A DNA stretch of 64,000 bases from Adiantum capillus-veneris (GCA_014529385.2 CM043958.1:85233525-85297524), one strand, 5' to 3'. Shown: positions 48,030 to 62,172, counted from the stretch's first letter. Program-made: numbers and translations. Notes: generated by a model from the letters alone, not told the origin.

Positions 48030-51000
48030 TCTTCAAACTAATAAACCAAGGGAAGAGAGTAGCAAGGTCCACTACTTGTCCAAGCTCAGCTCTAGACAAC
48101 ATAGAAAGATGCTAGTTCTACTAATTGTCTAATTATAGGCATGGAGAAATGATAGAAGGTTGACACTTGTCCAACCTATCATCTCTAGTAAGATGGGAGG
48201 TTTGGCCTTAAGATTCACCATGTAACCAACCTATACATCATTGTATTATGAAGAGTAGAAAAGCAAAGCTCCACCACTTGTCCAAGCTAGTTCTAAAATC
48301 CACATGGAGATAAGCAAGCTCCACCATTTGTCAAATCTCTCTTCCATTAAAACATGAAAAAACTCAGCTATGTTGTACAGGGGGACTTTTTTCCAAGGTC
48401 CACCACTTGTCCAAGCTAGGATCCATTAAAACATGGAAATAAACAAAGCTCCACCACTCGTCCAACCTTTAGAGTTGCAAAGTGTATGGGTTGTTAAACT
48501 AGGTATGGGAAAATAATTGAAGGTCCACCACTTGAAACATGGAGCGAAGCAAGCTCCACCATGTCTCCAATATGCTAGACTCCATTGAAACACCCTAAAC
48601 CCATGATATTTTGTACATAGGGGATGTACATTCAAGATCCACCACTTGTCCAACCTAGTATCCCTAGTAGCTTGATAGCTTTGGTCTCAAGATTCACCAC
48701 TTGTCCACTCTATGTCATTGTATTAAAAGGATTGGGTGTTAAGGTCCACCACTTGTCCAACCTATAAGGTTATATTTTAAATGGTTTTTTTTCTCACAAC
48801 TTGAACTACCCATGATATGTTTTACATGGGAGTTTTGTTTCAATGTCCACCACTTGTCCAAGCTAACTCTATTGAAACATAGAGAGAACCAAAGATCCAC
48901 CACTTGTCCAAGCTAAGCTATATTGAAACATGGAGAGAAGGATGCTCCACCATTTCTCCAAGATAGGCTTCATTGAAACATGGAGAGAAGAAAGCTCCAC
49001 CATGTCTCCAAGCTAGGATCCATTTAAATGCCCTAAACCCATTTTATTTTGTACATGGGGGGTTTTATTTCAAGGCCCACCACTTGTCTAACCTATTATC
49101 CCTAGTAGCACGAGTGGTTTGGTCTCAAGATACACCACTTGTACACTCTATGTCATTATATTAGGAAGAACTATGTATTAAGGTCCACCACTTGTCCAAC
49201 CTATAAGGTTATATCTTAAATGGTATCCTTTCTCACCACTTGAAATGCCCATGATATGTTTTACATGGGGGTTTCATTCCAAGGTCCACCACTTGTCCAA
49301 GCTAACTCTATTCAAACATAGAGAGAAGCAAAGGTCCACCACTTGTCCAAGCTAACTCTATTCAAACATAGAGAGAAGCAAAGGTTCACCACTTGTCAAA
49401 GCTAGGCTCCATTGAAGCATGGAGAGAAGTAACCTCCATCATTTTTCCAAGATAGGTGCCATTCAAACATGGAAAGAATCAAGATCTACCATGTCTCCAA
49501 GATTCTAGGCTCCATTGAAACACCCTAAAACCATGATATTTTGTACATGGGGTGTTTACATTCAAGGTCTACCACTTCTCTAACGTATTATACCTAGTAG
49601 CATGAGTGGTTTGGTCTTAAGATTCACCACTTATCCACTCTATGTCATTATATTAAGAATAACTGGGTGTTAAGGTCCACCACTTGTCCAACCTATAAGG
49701 GTATATCTTAAATGGTATCCTTCACCACTTGTCAAGGTCCATCACCACTTTTCCAACCTGTAAGGTTATATCTTGAATGATATTTTTCCTTATCACTTGT
49801 AATGTCCATGCTATGTTTTACAAAGGGGTTTTGTTCCAAGACCCACCACTTGTCCAAGCTAACTCTATTGAAACATAGAGAGAAGCAAAGGTCCACCACT
49901 TGTCCAAGGTAGGCTCCATTGAAACATGGAGAGAAGGATGATCCACCATTTCTCCAAGATAGGTTCCATTGAAACATTGAGAGAAGCAATCTCCACCATG
50001 TCTCCAAGCTAGGCTCCATTGAAATACCCTAAACCCATAATTTTGTACATGAGGGGTTTACATTCAAGGTCCACCACTTGTCCAACCTATTATCCCTAGT
50101 AGCACAAGTGGTTTGGTCTCAAGATTCACCACTTGTACACTCTATGTCATTATATTAAGAAGAACTATGTGTTAAGGTCCACCACTTGTCCAACCTATAA
50201 GGTTATATTTTAAATGGTATCCTTTCTCACCACTTGAAATGCCCATGATATGTTTTACATGGGGGTTTCATTCCAAGGTCCACCACTTGTCCAAGCTAAC
50301 TCTATTAAAACATATAGAGAAAGAAAGGTCCACCACTTGTCCAAGCTAGGCTCATTGAAACATGGAGAGAAGGAACCTCCACTGTTTCTCCTAGATAGGC
50401 TCCATTGAAACATGGAGAGAAATAAGCTCCACCATGTCTCCAAGTTGCTAGGCTCCATTGAAATACCCAATACCCATAATATTTTGTACATGGGGGGTTT
50501 ACATTCAAGGTTCACCACTTGTCCAACCTATTATCCCTAGTAGGTTTGGTCTCATGATTCACCACTTGTCCACTCTATGTCATTATATTAAGAGGAATTG
50601 GGTGTTAAGGTCCACCACTTGTCCAACCTATAATGTTATAGCTTGAATGGTATTTTTTCTCACCACTTGTAATGCCCATGACATGATTTACATGGGGGTT
50701 TTGTTCCAAGGTCCACCACTTGTCCAAGCTAAATCTATTGAAACATAGAGAGAAACAAAGGTCCACCACTTTTCCAAGCTAGGCTGCATTGAAACATGGA
50801 CCTTAATACCAAATTATTTCTAGTAGCATGAGTGATATTTTGTACATGGGGGGTTTACATTCAAGGTCCACCACTTGTCGAACCTATTTCCCTAGTAGGT
50901 TTGGTCCCAAGTTCACCACTTATCCACTCTATGTCATTATATTAAGAATAATTGGGTGTTAAGGTCCACCACTTGTCCAACCTATAAGGTTATATATTAA

Positions 51001-52600
51001 ATGGTATTTTTTCTCACCACTTGTAATGCCCATGATATGTTTTAACATGGGGGTTTTGTTCCAAGGTCCACCACTTTTCCAAGATAACTCTATTCAAACA
51101 TAGAGAGAAATAAAGGTCCACCACTTGTCCAAGCTAGGCTCCATTGAAACATGGAGAGAATGATGCTCCACCATTTATCCAAGATAGGCTGCATTGAAAC
51201 ATGGAGAGAAGCAAGCTTTACCATGTTTCCAAGCTAGGCTCCATTGAAACACTCTAGGGGGTTTTATTTCAAGGCCCACCACTTGTTTAACCTATTATCC
51301 CTAGTAGCATGAGTGGTTTGGTTTCAAGATTCACCACTTGTACACTCTATGTCATTATATTGTGTTAAGGTCCACCACTTGTCCAACCTATAAGGTTATA
51401 TCTTAAATGGTATCCTTTCTCGCCACTTGAAATGCCCATGATATGTTTTACATGGGAGTTTCATTCCAAGATCCACCACTTGTCCAAGCTAACCATATTT
51501 AAACATAGAGAGAAACAAAGGTCCACGACTTGTCCAAGCTAGGCTCCATTGAAACATGGAGAGAAGGAACCTCCACCATTTCTCCTAGATAGGCTCCATT
51601 AAAACATGGACATAAGTAAGTTCCACCATGTCTCCTAGATGCTAGGCTCCATTGAAATACGCAAAACCCATGATATTTTGTACATGGGTGATTTACATTC
51701 AAGGTCAACCATTTGTCCACCCTATTATCCCTAGTAGGTTTGGTCTCACAATTCACCACTTTTCCACTCTATGTCATTATAATAAGAGGAATTGGGTGCT
51801 AAGGTCCACCACTTGTCCAACCTATAAGGTTATACCTTGAATGGTATTTTTTCTCACCACTTGTAATGCCCATGACATGCTTTACATGGGGGTTTTGTTC
51901 CAAGGTTCACCACTTGTCCAAGCTAATTCTATTGAAACATAGAGAGAAACAAAGGTCCACCACTTTTCCAAGCTAGGCTCCATTGAAACATGGACCTTAA
52001 TACCAAATTATTCCTAGTAGCATGAGTGATATTTTGTACATGGGGGGTTTGCATTCAAGGTCCACCACTTGTCCAACCACTTTTCCTAGTAGGTTTGGTC
52101 GCAAGATTCACCACTTGTCCACTCTATGTCATTATATTAATAATAATTGGGTGTTAAGGTCCACCACTTGTCCAACCTATAAGGTTATATATTGAATGGT
52201 ATTTTTTCTCACCACTTGTAATGTCCATGATATGTTTTACATGGGGATTTTGTTCCAAGGTCCACCACTTGTCCAAGCTAAATCTGTTCAAACATAGAGA
52301 GAAACAAACGTCCACCACTTGTCCAAGCTAGGCTCCATTGAAACATGGAGAGAATGATGCTCCACCATTTATCCAAGATAGACTCCATTGAAACATGGAG
52401 AGAAGTAAGCTCCACCATGTCTCGAAGATGCTAGAGTCGATTGAAATACCCAAAACCCCTGATACTTTGTACATGGGGGGTTTACATTCAAGGTCCACCA
52501 CTTGTCCAACCTATTATCCCTAGTAGCATGAGTGGTTTGGTCTCAGGATTCACCACTTGTCCACTCTATATCATTATATTAAGAAAAATTGGGTTTCCAT
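48030..52600 (-). repeat. Right-arm array, core in reverse orientation
   Basis: Units hold several copies of AAGGTCCACCACTTGTCCAA, the complement of the left-arm core. Marker GTACATGGGGGGTTTACATTC and variants recurs near 48616, 49055, 49545, 50044, 50487, 50835, 51685, 52035 and 52475, with spacings mostly of about 440-500 or about 350. This mirrors the left arm's long and short units. No gene inside. Confidence 0.92.
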
Positions 52601-52931
52601 ATCTAAATGGATCTTTGCTTGGATAAGTGGTAGACCTTGAGACCTAAATACCCATTCTACACTAGAGCATTGGTTAAGCCTTATGCACTTCAAGCATACC
52701 TTTAACAACAAGTAGTAGTTATTAGTTGACTTAAGTCTAGTTGACCTCCATGGTATTGAGACTAAGAGAGAGTGTAGCATAAAAAAGAGTCAGGATTTTA
52801 ATTTGACTTTCTTTCTATTAATGAGTAGATCATAGATGGATTTTGGTATCTAATTAAACCTTAGGGTAGACAATGTAAAACTCATGTCTATTGTTGTGTT
52901 TGCATTAAGTGTTCTTGTTCTTTAATTTCAG
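52601..52931. other. Short spacer with one forward motif, then acceptor
   Basis: GCTTGGATAAGTGGTAGACCTTGAG at about 52616 is forward, so orientation flips back just upstream of the next gene. Ends with TTTAATTTCAG. Confidence 0.6.
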
Positions 52932-53707
52932 AACCATTACAGAAAAATGGATTGGCTATATGCTGGCATAAATTGAAGAAAACTATTGAATTACCCATCC
53001 AACCTCCTCCAAGACCTTGTCCAAGGAATGAATCACCTCCTTATCACCTACCACTTTCTTTCAAGGACATCAAAAGAGTACTTATCTTGGATCTAGAGGG
53101 GTTACTTCTCAAGACAATTGAAATGAAACATGGAGATTCGATGCCATCTTGGGCTCAACACATGCGACTTGTGGAAGATAAAGATGAAGTTTATCATGTG
53201 GTGCGACCAGACGCACAAGGTTTTTTGGATTTTTGTGTTGAATACTTTGAGCTATGGATATGGAGTTGCTATAACTTAATAAGGGTGCAACGCATCACAC
53301 AAAAATGTTTTCCTGAGCAGTATACCAAGTTCAAGGTGTTTATGAGTAACAAAAATTGCCAAAATCCAAATATTATGTTAGGATTTACAAGGGTTTATCA
53401 CAAAAATTTGAGTGATATTTGGAAGATATTTGAGGATTTGGATGCAAACAATACCTTAATTTTTGATGACACTCCATATAGGGTGATGTGGAACATGCCA
53501 GGGACATATCTTATATTTCCAAAGATGTGGAGGCAAACTTCCGAGCAACTTCAAAACTTCTTGCAGAGAACCATAATTCCATGGTTGGTAGGATGGTTGT
53601 ATGCAAGAGATAAGAGAGTCTATACATACAACACAATTGTAAATCAGTATAGTGATTCTGAGACAAATTATGTCCTTGGTGTGTACTTGTCAACACGAAA
53701 GAATTGA
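52932..53707 (+). CDS. FCP1/NIF-like HAD-family protein 2
   Basis: Opens in frame right after the acceptor (EPLQKNGLAICWHKL...) with no in-frame ATG near the start, so an upstream exon is expected; stop 53705-53707. The HAD core comprises KRVLILDLEGLLLKT (motif I, second Asp replaced by Glu), VYHVVRPDAQGFLDFCVEYF, and ELWIWSCYNLIRVQ (motif II, Ser present). NNTLIFDDTPYRVMWNMPGTYLIFP follows (motif IV, DD present), and then an aromatic C-terminal region. It is clearly related to protein 1 by layout but diverged. Followed by a reversed array, like protein 1. Enzymatic activity uncertain because of the altered motif I. Confidence 0.82.
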
Positions 53708-54470
53708 ATAAATATGGCCATAAGATGCTTTTTTTATTCTAGTGTGTATCTTTCAACATTTGTATAATTTGATATAGTCTTTTTTATAAAAAAACAAAGG
53801 TGTGTCAATTTTATGAACACTTGAATGGAGTGCATCCTACTCTAAGGGGACTTCAATGTACTATTGGAGTGCATCCTATTGTAAGGGGACTCTGATGTAT
53901 TGCTAGAGTGCACCCAAATTTTTGGAGACTCATTTTTTATTTGATTGGGGCCTATGTTGGGTCATATAGTAAAAGAAATTCATTTTTTGTCAATTCATAT
54001 CGAGGTTGCATTTATTTGTAACTATGAGAGAATTGATGTTTGATGTCAAAATAAAACTTGTAAGTATGGATCAAAGAATTCATGGACTTTAAATATGTGA
54101 GAGGGATCTTTTTCTTGGGCACAAATGTTTGCTTCAAGAATTTTGTCATTACATACTTTACGTGAAAGAGTTTTAGAACCTAAAAGACTTTGAAAACAAA
54201 ACTATGGAATCTAAGTGCATGTATTCTTGAATGGCTTGAAAGTTGATGTATACATGCATGTCGCCTTGATGAAGATTTAGATCTGACAAGATGCAAAGCT
54301 AGAATTCTTGGAGTACGTTACCTTTGTCAATTTGGTAATAACATATTTAACTTTCTTTTATTATGGGTGGAAAATATATTATTATGTGCATTTGGAACCT
54401 AATTGCTTGACCTTCAAACCAAGATTCCTATGTTATTTTTTCATATACTTTTTTGTAATGAATTAAGATT
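53708..54470. other. 3' flank of FCP1-like 2
   Basis: AT-rich. A two-copy repeat GGAGTGCATCCTA...AAGGGGACT sits near 53828 and 53873. No other feature seen. Confidence 0.6.
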
Positions 54471-55910
54471 GTGGATACAAGGTCCACCACTTGTTCAAGC
54501 TAGATCTAAGAAAGTATATATACTGAGTCTTCAAACTAGTAAACCAAGGGAAGAGAGAAGCAGGGTCCATCACTTGTCCAAGCTTATCTCTAGACAACAT
54601 AGAGAGATGTTAGGTCTACTAATTGTCCAATATAGTCATGGAGAAATGATAGAAGGTTGATCCACTTGTCCAACCTATCATCTCTAGTAAAATGGGAGGT
54701 TTGGCCTTAAGATTCACCATGTAACCAACCTATACTTCATTGTATTATGAAGAGTAGAAAAGAAAAGCTCCACCACTTGTCTAAGGTAGTTCCAAAATCA
54801 ACATGGAGAGAAGCAAGCTTCACCATTTGTCCAAGATAGGTTCCATTAAAACATGGAAAACCTTATATATGTTGTACATGGAAGCTTTTTTCCAAGGTCC
54901 ACCACTTGTCCAAGCTAGGATCCATTAAAACATGGATAGAAACAAGGCTCCACAACTCGTCCAACCTTTATAGCTGCAAAGTGTACCGGTAGTCTAAACT
55001 AGGCATGGGAAAATAATAGAAGGTCCACCACTTATCCAATATATTGTCTCTAATAGCATGGGAGGTTTGGTCTCAAAATTTAGGAATTGGCTAACCTATA
55101 TTTCATTGTATTATGATGAATTTGGTTTTAAAGTCAACTACTTATCCAAGCTATAAGTTTATATCTTGAATGGTATTCCTTCCCATCACTTAGAAAACCA
55201 ATGATATGTTGTACATGGGGGGGTTTGTTACAAGGTCCACCACTTTTCCAAGCTAGTTTCATTGAAACATGGATGAAGACAAGATCCACCATTTGTTAAA
55301 TCTAGACTCCATTGAAATCTAGAAAATCCATTCTATGTTGTACATGGGGTTTTTGTTTTAAGGTCCAACACTTGTCCAAGCTAAGATCCATTGAAACATG
55401 GAGTAGAGAAACACTCCACCACTTGTCCAAGCTAGGAAACATTGATAGTAGTTGGCCTAGTTTGAAGATCCACCACGTGTCTAAGCTAACTCTATTGAAA
55501 CATAGAGAGAAGCAAAGGTCCACCAACTGTTCAAGCTAGGCTCCATCGAAACATGGACAGAAGCAAGCTCCACCATTTCTCCAAGATAGGCTCCATTGAA
55601 ACATGGAGAGAATCAAAGGTCTACCATTTCTCCAAGCCAAGCTCCATTTGTCCAACCTATAAGGTTATATCTTAAATGGTAATCTTTCTAATCACTTGGA
55701 ATACCCATGATATGTTTTACATGGGGGTTTTGTTCCAAGATCACCACTTGTCCAAGCTAACTCTATTGAAACATAGAGAGAAGCAAAGGTCCACCACTTG
55801 TCCAAGCTAGTCTCCATTGAAACAAGGAGAGAAGCAAGCTCCATCATTTCTCCAAGATAGGCTAGCATGGATAAGTGCACCTTGAAACCAACCTTCCTAT
55901 GAGGCAATAG
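54471..55910 (-). repeat. Outer right-arm array, reverse orientation
   Basis: Reverse cores (GGTCCACCACTTGTCCAAGC and variants), less regular than 48-52.6 kb. 54505-54980 is a direct, slightly diverged copy of 48030-48490, sharing TAAACCAAGGGAAGAGAG, GGAGAAATGATAGAAGGTTG and ATTGTATTATGAAGAGTAGAAAAG. Confidence 0.88.
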
Positions 55911-56364
55911 AGCATATGCTACATATTTTATGTATGCCCCATGCCTCAAATTAAGAAGTTATAGATTAGAAGTGGACCTTGCTTGAATGTCACATGCAAT
56001 AAATTAAGGAAAAATAGCCAAGTGGATTGTATTCCTCAATGGATCCTTGCTTTCACAAGTTGTGAACCTTGAGTCACTTTTACATTAACTTGGACAAGTG
56101 GTGGACCTAGAAACCAAGCTCTCCATGTTGAGATAAGTTGTAGGTAGGACAATAGAACATAGACAAGGATAATGGATGCAATATACTCGTCTCCTAATAA
56201 TCCAATTGATTGAAACCATGGTATTTTAGTTGTTTTCATTGTGTATTGTATGTGCATAAAGTGGAATGAGACCTTAAGAAAACTCAAATTTTTGACAAAA
56301 TCTCTATATTTTGTACATGATATATTGAAAGTTGTCCAACCTGGGAATTGGGATTTTCCCACTT
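55911..56364. other. Right subterminal spacer
   Basis: One forward motif near 56092 (TTGGACAAGTGGTGGACCTA). GTTGTCCAACCTGGG, a partial reversed core, lies 20-30 bp inside the right terminal repeat. No gene. Confidence 0.6.
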
Positions 56365-56381
56365 TACCTAATATGGTCTTT
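56365..56381 (-). repeat. Right terminal inverted repeat
   Basis: Plus strand TACCTAATATGGTCTTT, the exact complement of the left 17-mer; followed by GT and copia-derived sequence. Confidence 0.85.
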
Positions 56382-57276
56382 GTAGTCTTGATTTTGTTTC
56401 TGGCATGCTTTGAGCAAGAGACAAGACGCGTCTCCTTTGTAGGTGAGCTCCACCATGCTTATGAGACAGAGCATTTAGCTGTGCAGTATGTGCCAGTAGA
56501 CTCTGTAGAGACGATAGAGTGGCAGTGCTCTATAAGAGATGAGACATGTCTCCTTTGTAGGTGAGCTCCACCATGCTCATGAGACAGAGCATTTCGTTGT
56601 GCACTATGTGCTAGTAGACTTTGTAGAGACAGAGCTAGAGCGGTAGTGCTCTAGTGAGACACAACGGGTGTTTTTAGAGTTTGTGCAGGCAGAGGTAGAG
56701 CAGGCATGCTCCTTAGAGACACATATAGAGATGACAGACATGGAGCTCTTTGATATGATCATGTTAGAGGTTCATGATTTGGTACCAGGACGCACATTTC
56801 TGCCTATGGGTGAGAGGGACATAGCTATCCCAGTGTCGGTGTTGACATATACATACGCGATGGGTAGTCTTGATGATGTAGTGATTGCAATAGCACAGGG
56901 GAGGTGAGTACAGCCAGGTTTGCACATATTTTGTTAGTGTTCAGGCATCTTATGTTCAGCTTGTTAGTGTCAAGGCTTGGTCTAGCAATTGCAGTGGGAG
57001 AATTTGCAGCAGGGGTTGTCAGTTGTGCGATGATTGACAGTAGCATGATGCATACTGAAGTTTTGTAGACCATACAAAGTAGTCTGTGGGATTTACATGT
57101 AGGCTCTAGCATGGTACCCACGCTCGCCTACCACCAGAGCCGATACAACTGTGTGTAGATTGACAGAGTCAGCGGGTGGGCATAGGTTGAGAGAGTCTCT
57201 CACCTAGTTTCTTGTACATACTAGTATTTTAGCTAACCGGTCTCACTTATCGGTGCATCGGCTTTAAGTGGGAGTT
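56382..57276 (+). mobile_element. Right half of the split copia-derived element
   Basis: Resumes at the position matching about 7307 of the intact copy (AGTCTTGATTTTG versus AGTCTCAATCTTG) and follows it to the purine tract AAGTGGGAG (57266-57274). It has an internal 118-bp tandem duplication (TCTCCTTTGTAGGTGAGCTCC at 56431 and 56549). It contains the decayed homologue of the 3' frame (IAVAVGEFAAGVVS). Stops interrupt every frame. Confidence 0.85.
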
Positions 57277-57502
57277 TCTTGGGGTAAAGGTGCTGCACCT
57301 TTTCCCGAGGCCGGACGTGTGGTGTTCGACCGCCCGCCCACCGTGTTGTGTACATACCCTTATTCTTTCTATATGAAGAATAAGGAGCTCCTCACTCATA
57401 GTTCCTGAGGTTGCTCCACTCACACCATCTTGTGCTCCTCCCCTTCCCCGCATGCACCGAACCACGCACACACGCACGCATCCTTGCACACGTGCACTCA
57501 CA
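57277..57502 (+). repeat. 3' LTR of the split copia-derived element
   Basis: Begins TCTTGGGGTAAAGG (TG changed to TC) and ends GCACTCACA, 226 bp. Homologous to 1129-1336 in inverted orientation and, more distantly, positioned like 8263-8452. Confidence 0.78.
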
Positions 57503-58460
57503 GGAGCCAAGCCATGTTGAAGTGTAGGGCCAAGGCTTTGTTGTAATTGCCACACTCCCTTCATATAGTGGCACTCCTTGTCATCATGGCCGGATTTCTC
57601 AAAAAATGATAGTAAGCTCGAAGCGGGCATTCATGTGGAGGATGCTCGGGAGAACGACAAGAGCTACACCAGACCACAGCCTTAGACTCCTGATGAGCCT
57701 TGAGCTCCTCTAGATCCTGCTCGACCTGGTCCAAAGCTTCTTGATGTGGAGGCTTCTCCAGTTAAAGAGATAATGATCTCTCCTCTTGAAGATCTTGTTG
57801 TAACTTTAGGGCTTTGAGCTCCCTATGTAAAGAAGTCAACGGGTTAGAAGGAATTTCCAAAAATACTATGGTGGTCTCTACTTGAGGGGAGTTAGAGAAC
57901 AACTTCCTAGCCCCTTCTATCCTAGTAGCAGCCGCAAAAAACTCCTCCAGAGTGGCTTCAAGTCAGAGACTCTCTCGGAGATTTTGCCGAGAAGTCTTGG
58001 GAAGAGCCTTTTCCACCCATTTCTTGACCATAAATTCTCCTAGTTGTTGAGGAAGCTTTGCGATGAGAGACTTTGTCCTTGTCATGAGTTTTGCAAAAGT
58101 CTCATGTGGTTGTAGCATGAGGGTGGCCAACTCATCCAAAACCTTTTCTTTGAAGTCCCCTGGTCTGAAAGCTTCACAGAACTGCTTTCATAATGTGGCC
58201 CAAGTTGTAAACTGGTTCTCAGAGAATTGAATGTACCATTTATCGGCTAAGGCATCGAAGGCTAATGGGACAAAGGGTTGGCATTTTCGATGGTAGTACT
58301 TCAGAGGACTCAGTAATGGACTTTGTTGATCTTTGGACTACCTCGTATGTGTCATGCAGTAATCAAAAACCCACCCAAGGTTTGGGCACTAAGACTTTTA
58401 ATTTAAGTGGTCCAGACTCCAGTAGAGGAGTGGGAGTGACCATGATGAGTGACTAAACCA
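57503..58460 (-). pseudogene. Gypsy gag remnant
   Basis: On the minus strand, 58170-57950 translates as PGDFKEKVLDELATLMLQPH, then TFAKLMTRTKSLIAKLPQQL and VKKWVEKALPKTSRQNLRES before a stop. This is the retrotransposon gag domain pattern. ENQFTTWATL precedes it near 58215, also broken by a stop. About 57630-57550 holds KSGHDDKECHYMKG, the tail of a zinc knuckle whose first two Cys are lost. Same LTR family as the remnant at 1337-3786. The copia LTR at 57277-57502 abuts it. Confidence 0.65.
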
Positions 58461-58625
58461 GAACAAGTGACTAGACCAGGAAGAGAGACCAGACCAGCTG
58501 GTCTAGACAAGGATGAGAGACTAGACCAGTTGGTCTAGACTAAGCTGGACTAGACCAAGCTGGTCGTGGGAAGCTGGACGAGACAAGCTAGACCAAATCA
58601 TTTGAGACCAGCAGACCAACACAGG
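58455..58625. repeat. CTAGACCAG/CTGGTCTAG repeat cluster
   Basis: Short motif CTAGACCA and its complement TGGTCTAG recur about ten times, including ACCAGCTGGTCTAGAC. It lies in the leader between primer site and gag. Confidence 0.75.
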
Positions 58626-58687
58626 TGAGAGCTTAAACCAGTTAGCTCCTCGACCTGTAGGTGCAATTGAGGGAGACTTCAGCTGAG

Positions 58688-58705
58688 GTCCCACCGAGCG
58701 TGCCA
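58688..58705 (-). other. Primer-binding site of minus-strand gypsy element
   Basis: Minus strand reads TGGCACGCTCGGTGGGAC, about 14 bases from the LTR end, a form I recognise from plant gypsy elements. Confidence 0.55.
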
Positions 58706-58719
58706 AAAATTAGAGCACC

Positions 58720-58990
58720 TGTAGCGGGAATAATGTGTCGTGCTCTCTACAGTGGGTGCTTCTCAATGCAATGTGTGTGAAATCTCACTCCAATAGAATG
58801 AAAACACTGTAGACAATGAACAATATAGCAAACAAGCGACTCAACAATAGATCCTGAACAACATGGGACTCGCCTAACTCAAATGAACCAATACAGACTC
58901 TCGCATGGCAACACACTTTGCTCCAAGCCCAAAACTAACGGTGGAGAGGGGGAATGGGGGAACACACTCGGCACACAAACAAAGGCCTCT
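58720..58990 (-). repeat. 5' LTR (at least its 3' half) of gypsy element
   Basis: Homologous to 3560-3786 in opposite orientation. The outer boundary to the right is not defined and could lie up to about 59300. Confidence 0.6.
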
Positions 58991-61559
<2,569 letters not shown>

Positions 61560-61700
61560 ACTTGAGCTGCACACCGTTCACGCTGTGCCTAAGAAGCTTA
61601 CCATTTGCCCTTACGAACTGATAGGTCCCATTGCAAAGGCCTTCTACACTTTGTATGGACCTGTCCGCTTATTCTTAGACTTGAAATTATCATACTTCAT
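61560..61700 (-). pseudogene. Integrase C-terminal remnant of gypsy element
   Basis: With frame changes, the minus strand shows TGPYKV, AFAMGPI and a VNG-like stretch in the same order as the integrase tail of the Tat-like element at 10140-10868. No RT, RNase H or integrase core lies between here and the protease at 62173, so most of pol is deleted. 61700-62172 is unassigned. Confidence 0.5.
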
Positions 61701-62172
61701 GACCCCACTCCCTTTTTGTATCTCTCTATTTGGCAAACTTGGCTTGGCCTTCCCCACTTGTTCCTCCTACTGCTTCACATCGTGATCCCTTGCTGCCTTC
61801 CCATCTAGCTGCAAAACATGCATATCCACTTCCTTGGCCTCATCCCTAGACCATGGAATGAGCCTCCCTTAAAGCCCTCCATAGCATGGTTCTTCATTAA
61901 CTATATTCAAACTGCCTGGTAGAAAAGACTCTATAGCACAACCCACACCAGGAAAGTCTTGTGGTCTATGTAAAAATATTTGCAAAGCAACCTTCAATAG
62001 CATACTCATCAATAGCACAACATCAAGCACCATTTTCATCCACCTGCTGCATGGCTAAGCATAGTTGTTCTCTCTGTAAACTAGTATTTGAAGAGTCTAT
62101 CACTGGTTCAAGGATTGGATCCTCACTAGCTCTTTAGCCTCAAGAACCTGCTCTTCTAAATCTTCAACCTGT

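Larger units (their letters stand above)
21488..56381. mobile_element. Giant TIR DNA transposon (34,894 bp), proposed
   Basis: Sequence: the copia-derived host element breaks at 21487/56382 and the two inner ends are inverted copies of AAAGACCATATTAGGTA. GT stands just outside each end. Joining the flanks and keeping one GT restores an ungapped match to the intact copia copy, consistent with a 2-bp target duplication. Contents: a DDE-type transposase-like gene near the left end, a DGQH/SET gene, two FCP1-like genes, and kilobases of inverted-orientation motif arrays. Known families: CACTA elements also carry inverted subterminal repeats, but start CACTA and make 3-bp duplications, so this does not fit them. 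Inference: one mobile unit inserted as a whole. Alternative: a smaller transposon that later acquired arrays and genes. Confidence 0.85.

Noticed and set aside
48030-55910. CRISPR-like appearance of regularly spaced 20-mers
   Set aside because: Spacers between cores are themselves repeated, the genome is eukaryotic, and there are no cas genes.
21488-56381. Assigning the giant element to CACTA (En/Spm)
   Set aside because: Ends are AAAGACC rather than CACTA and the apparent duplication is 2 bp rather than 3, although subterminal repeats are shared in concept.
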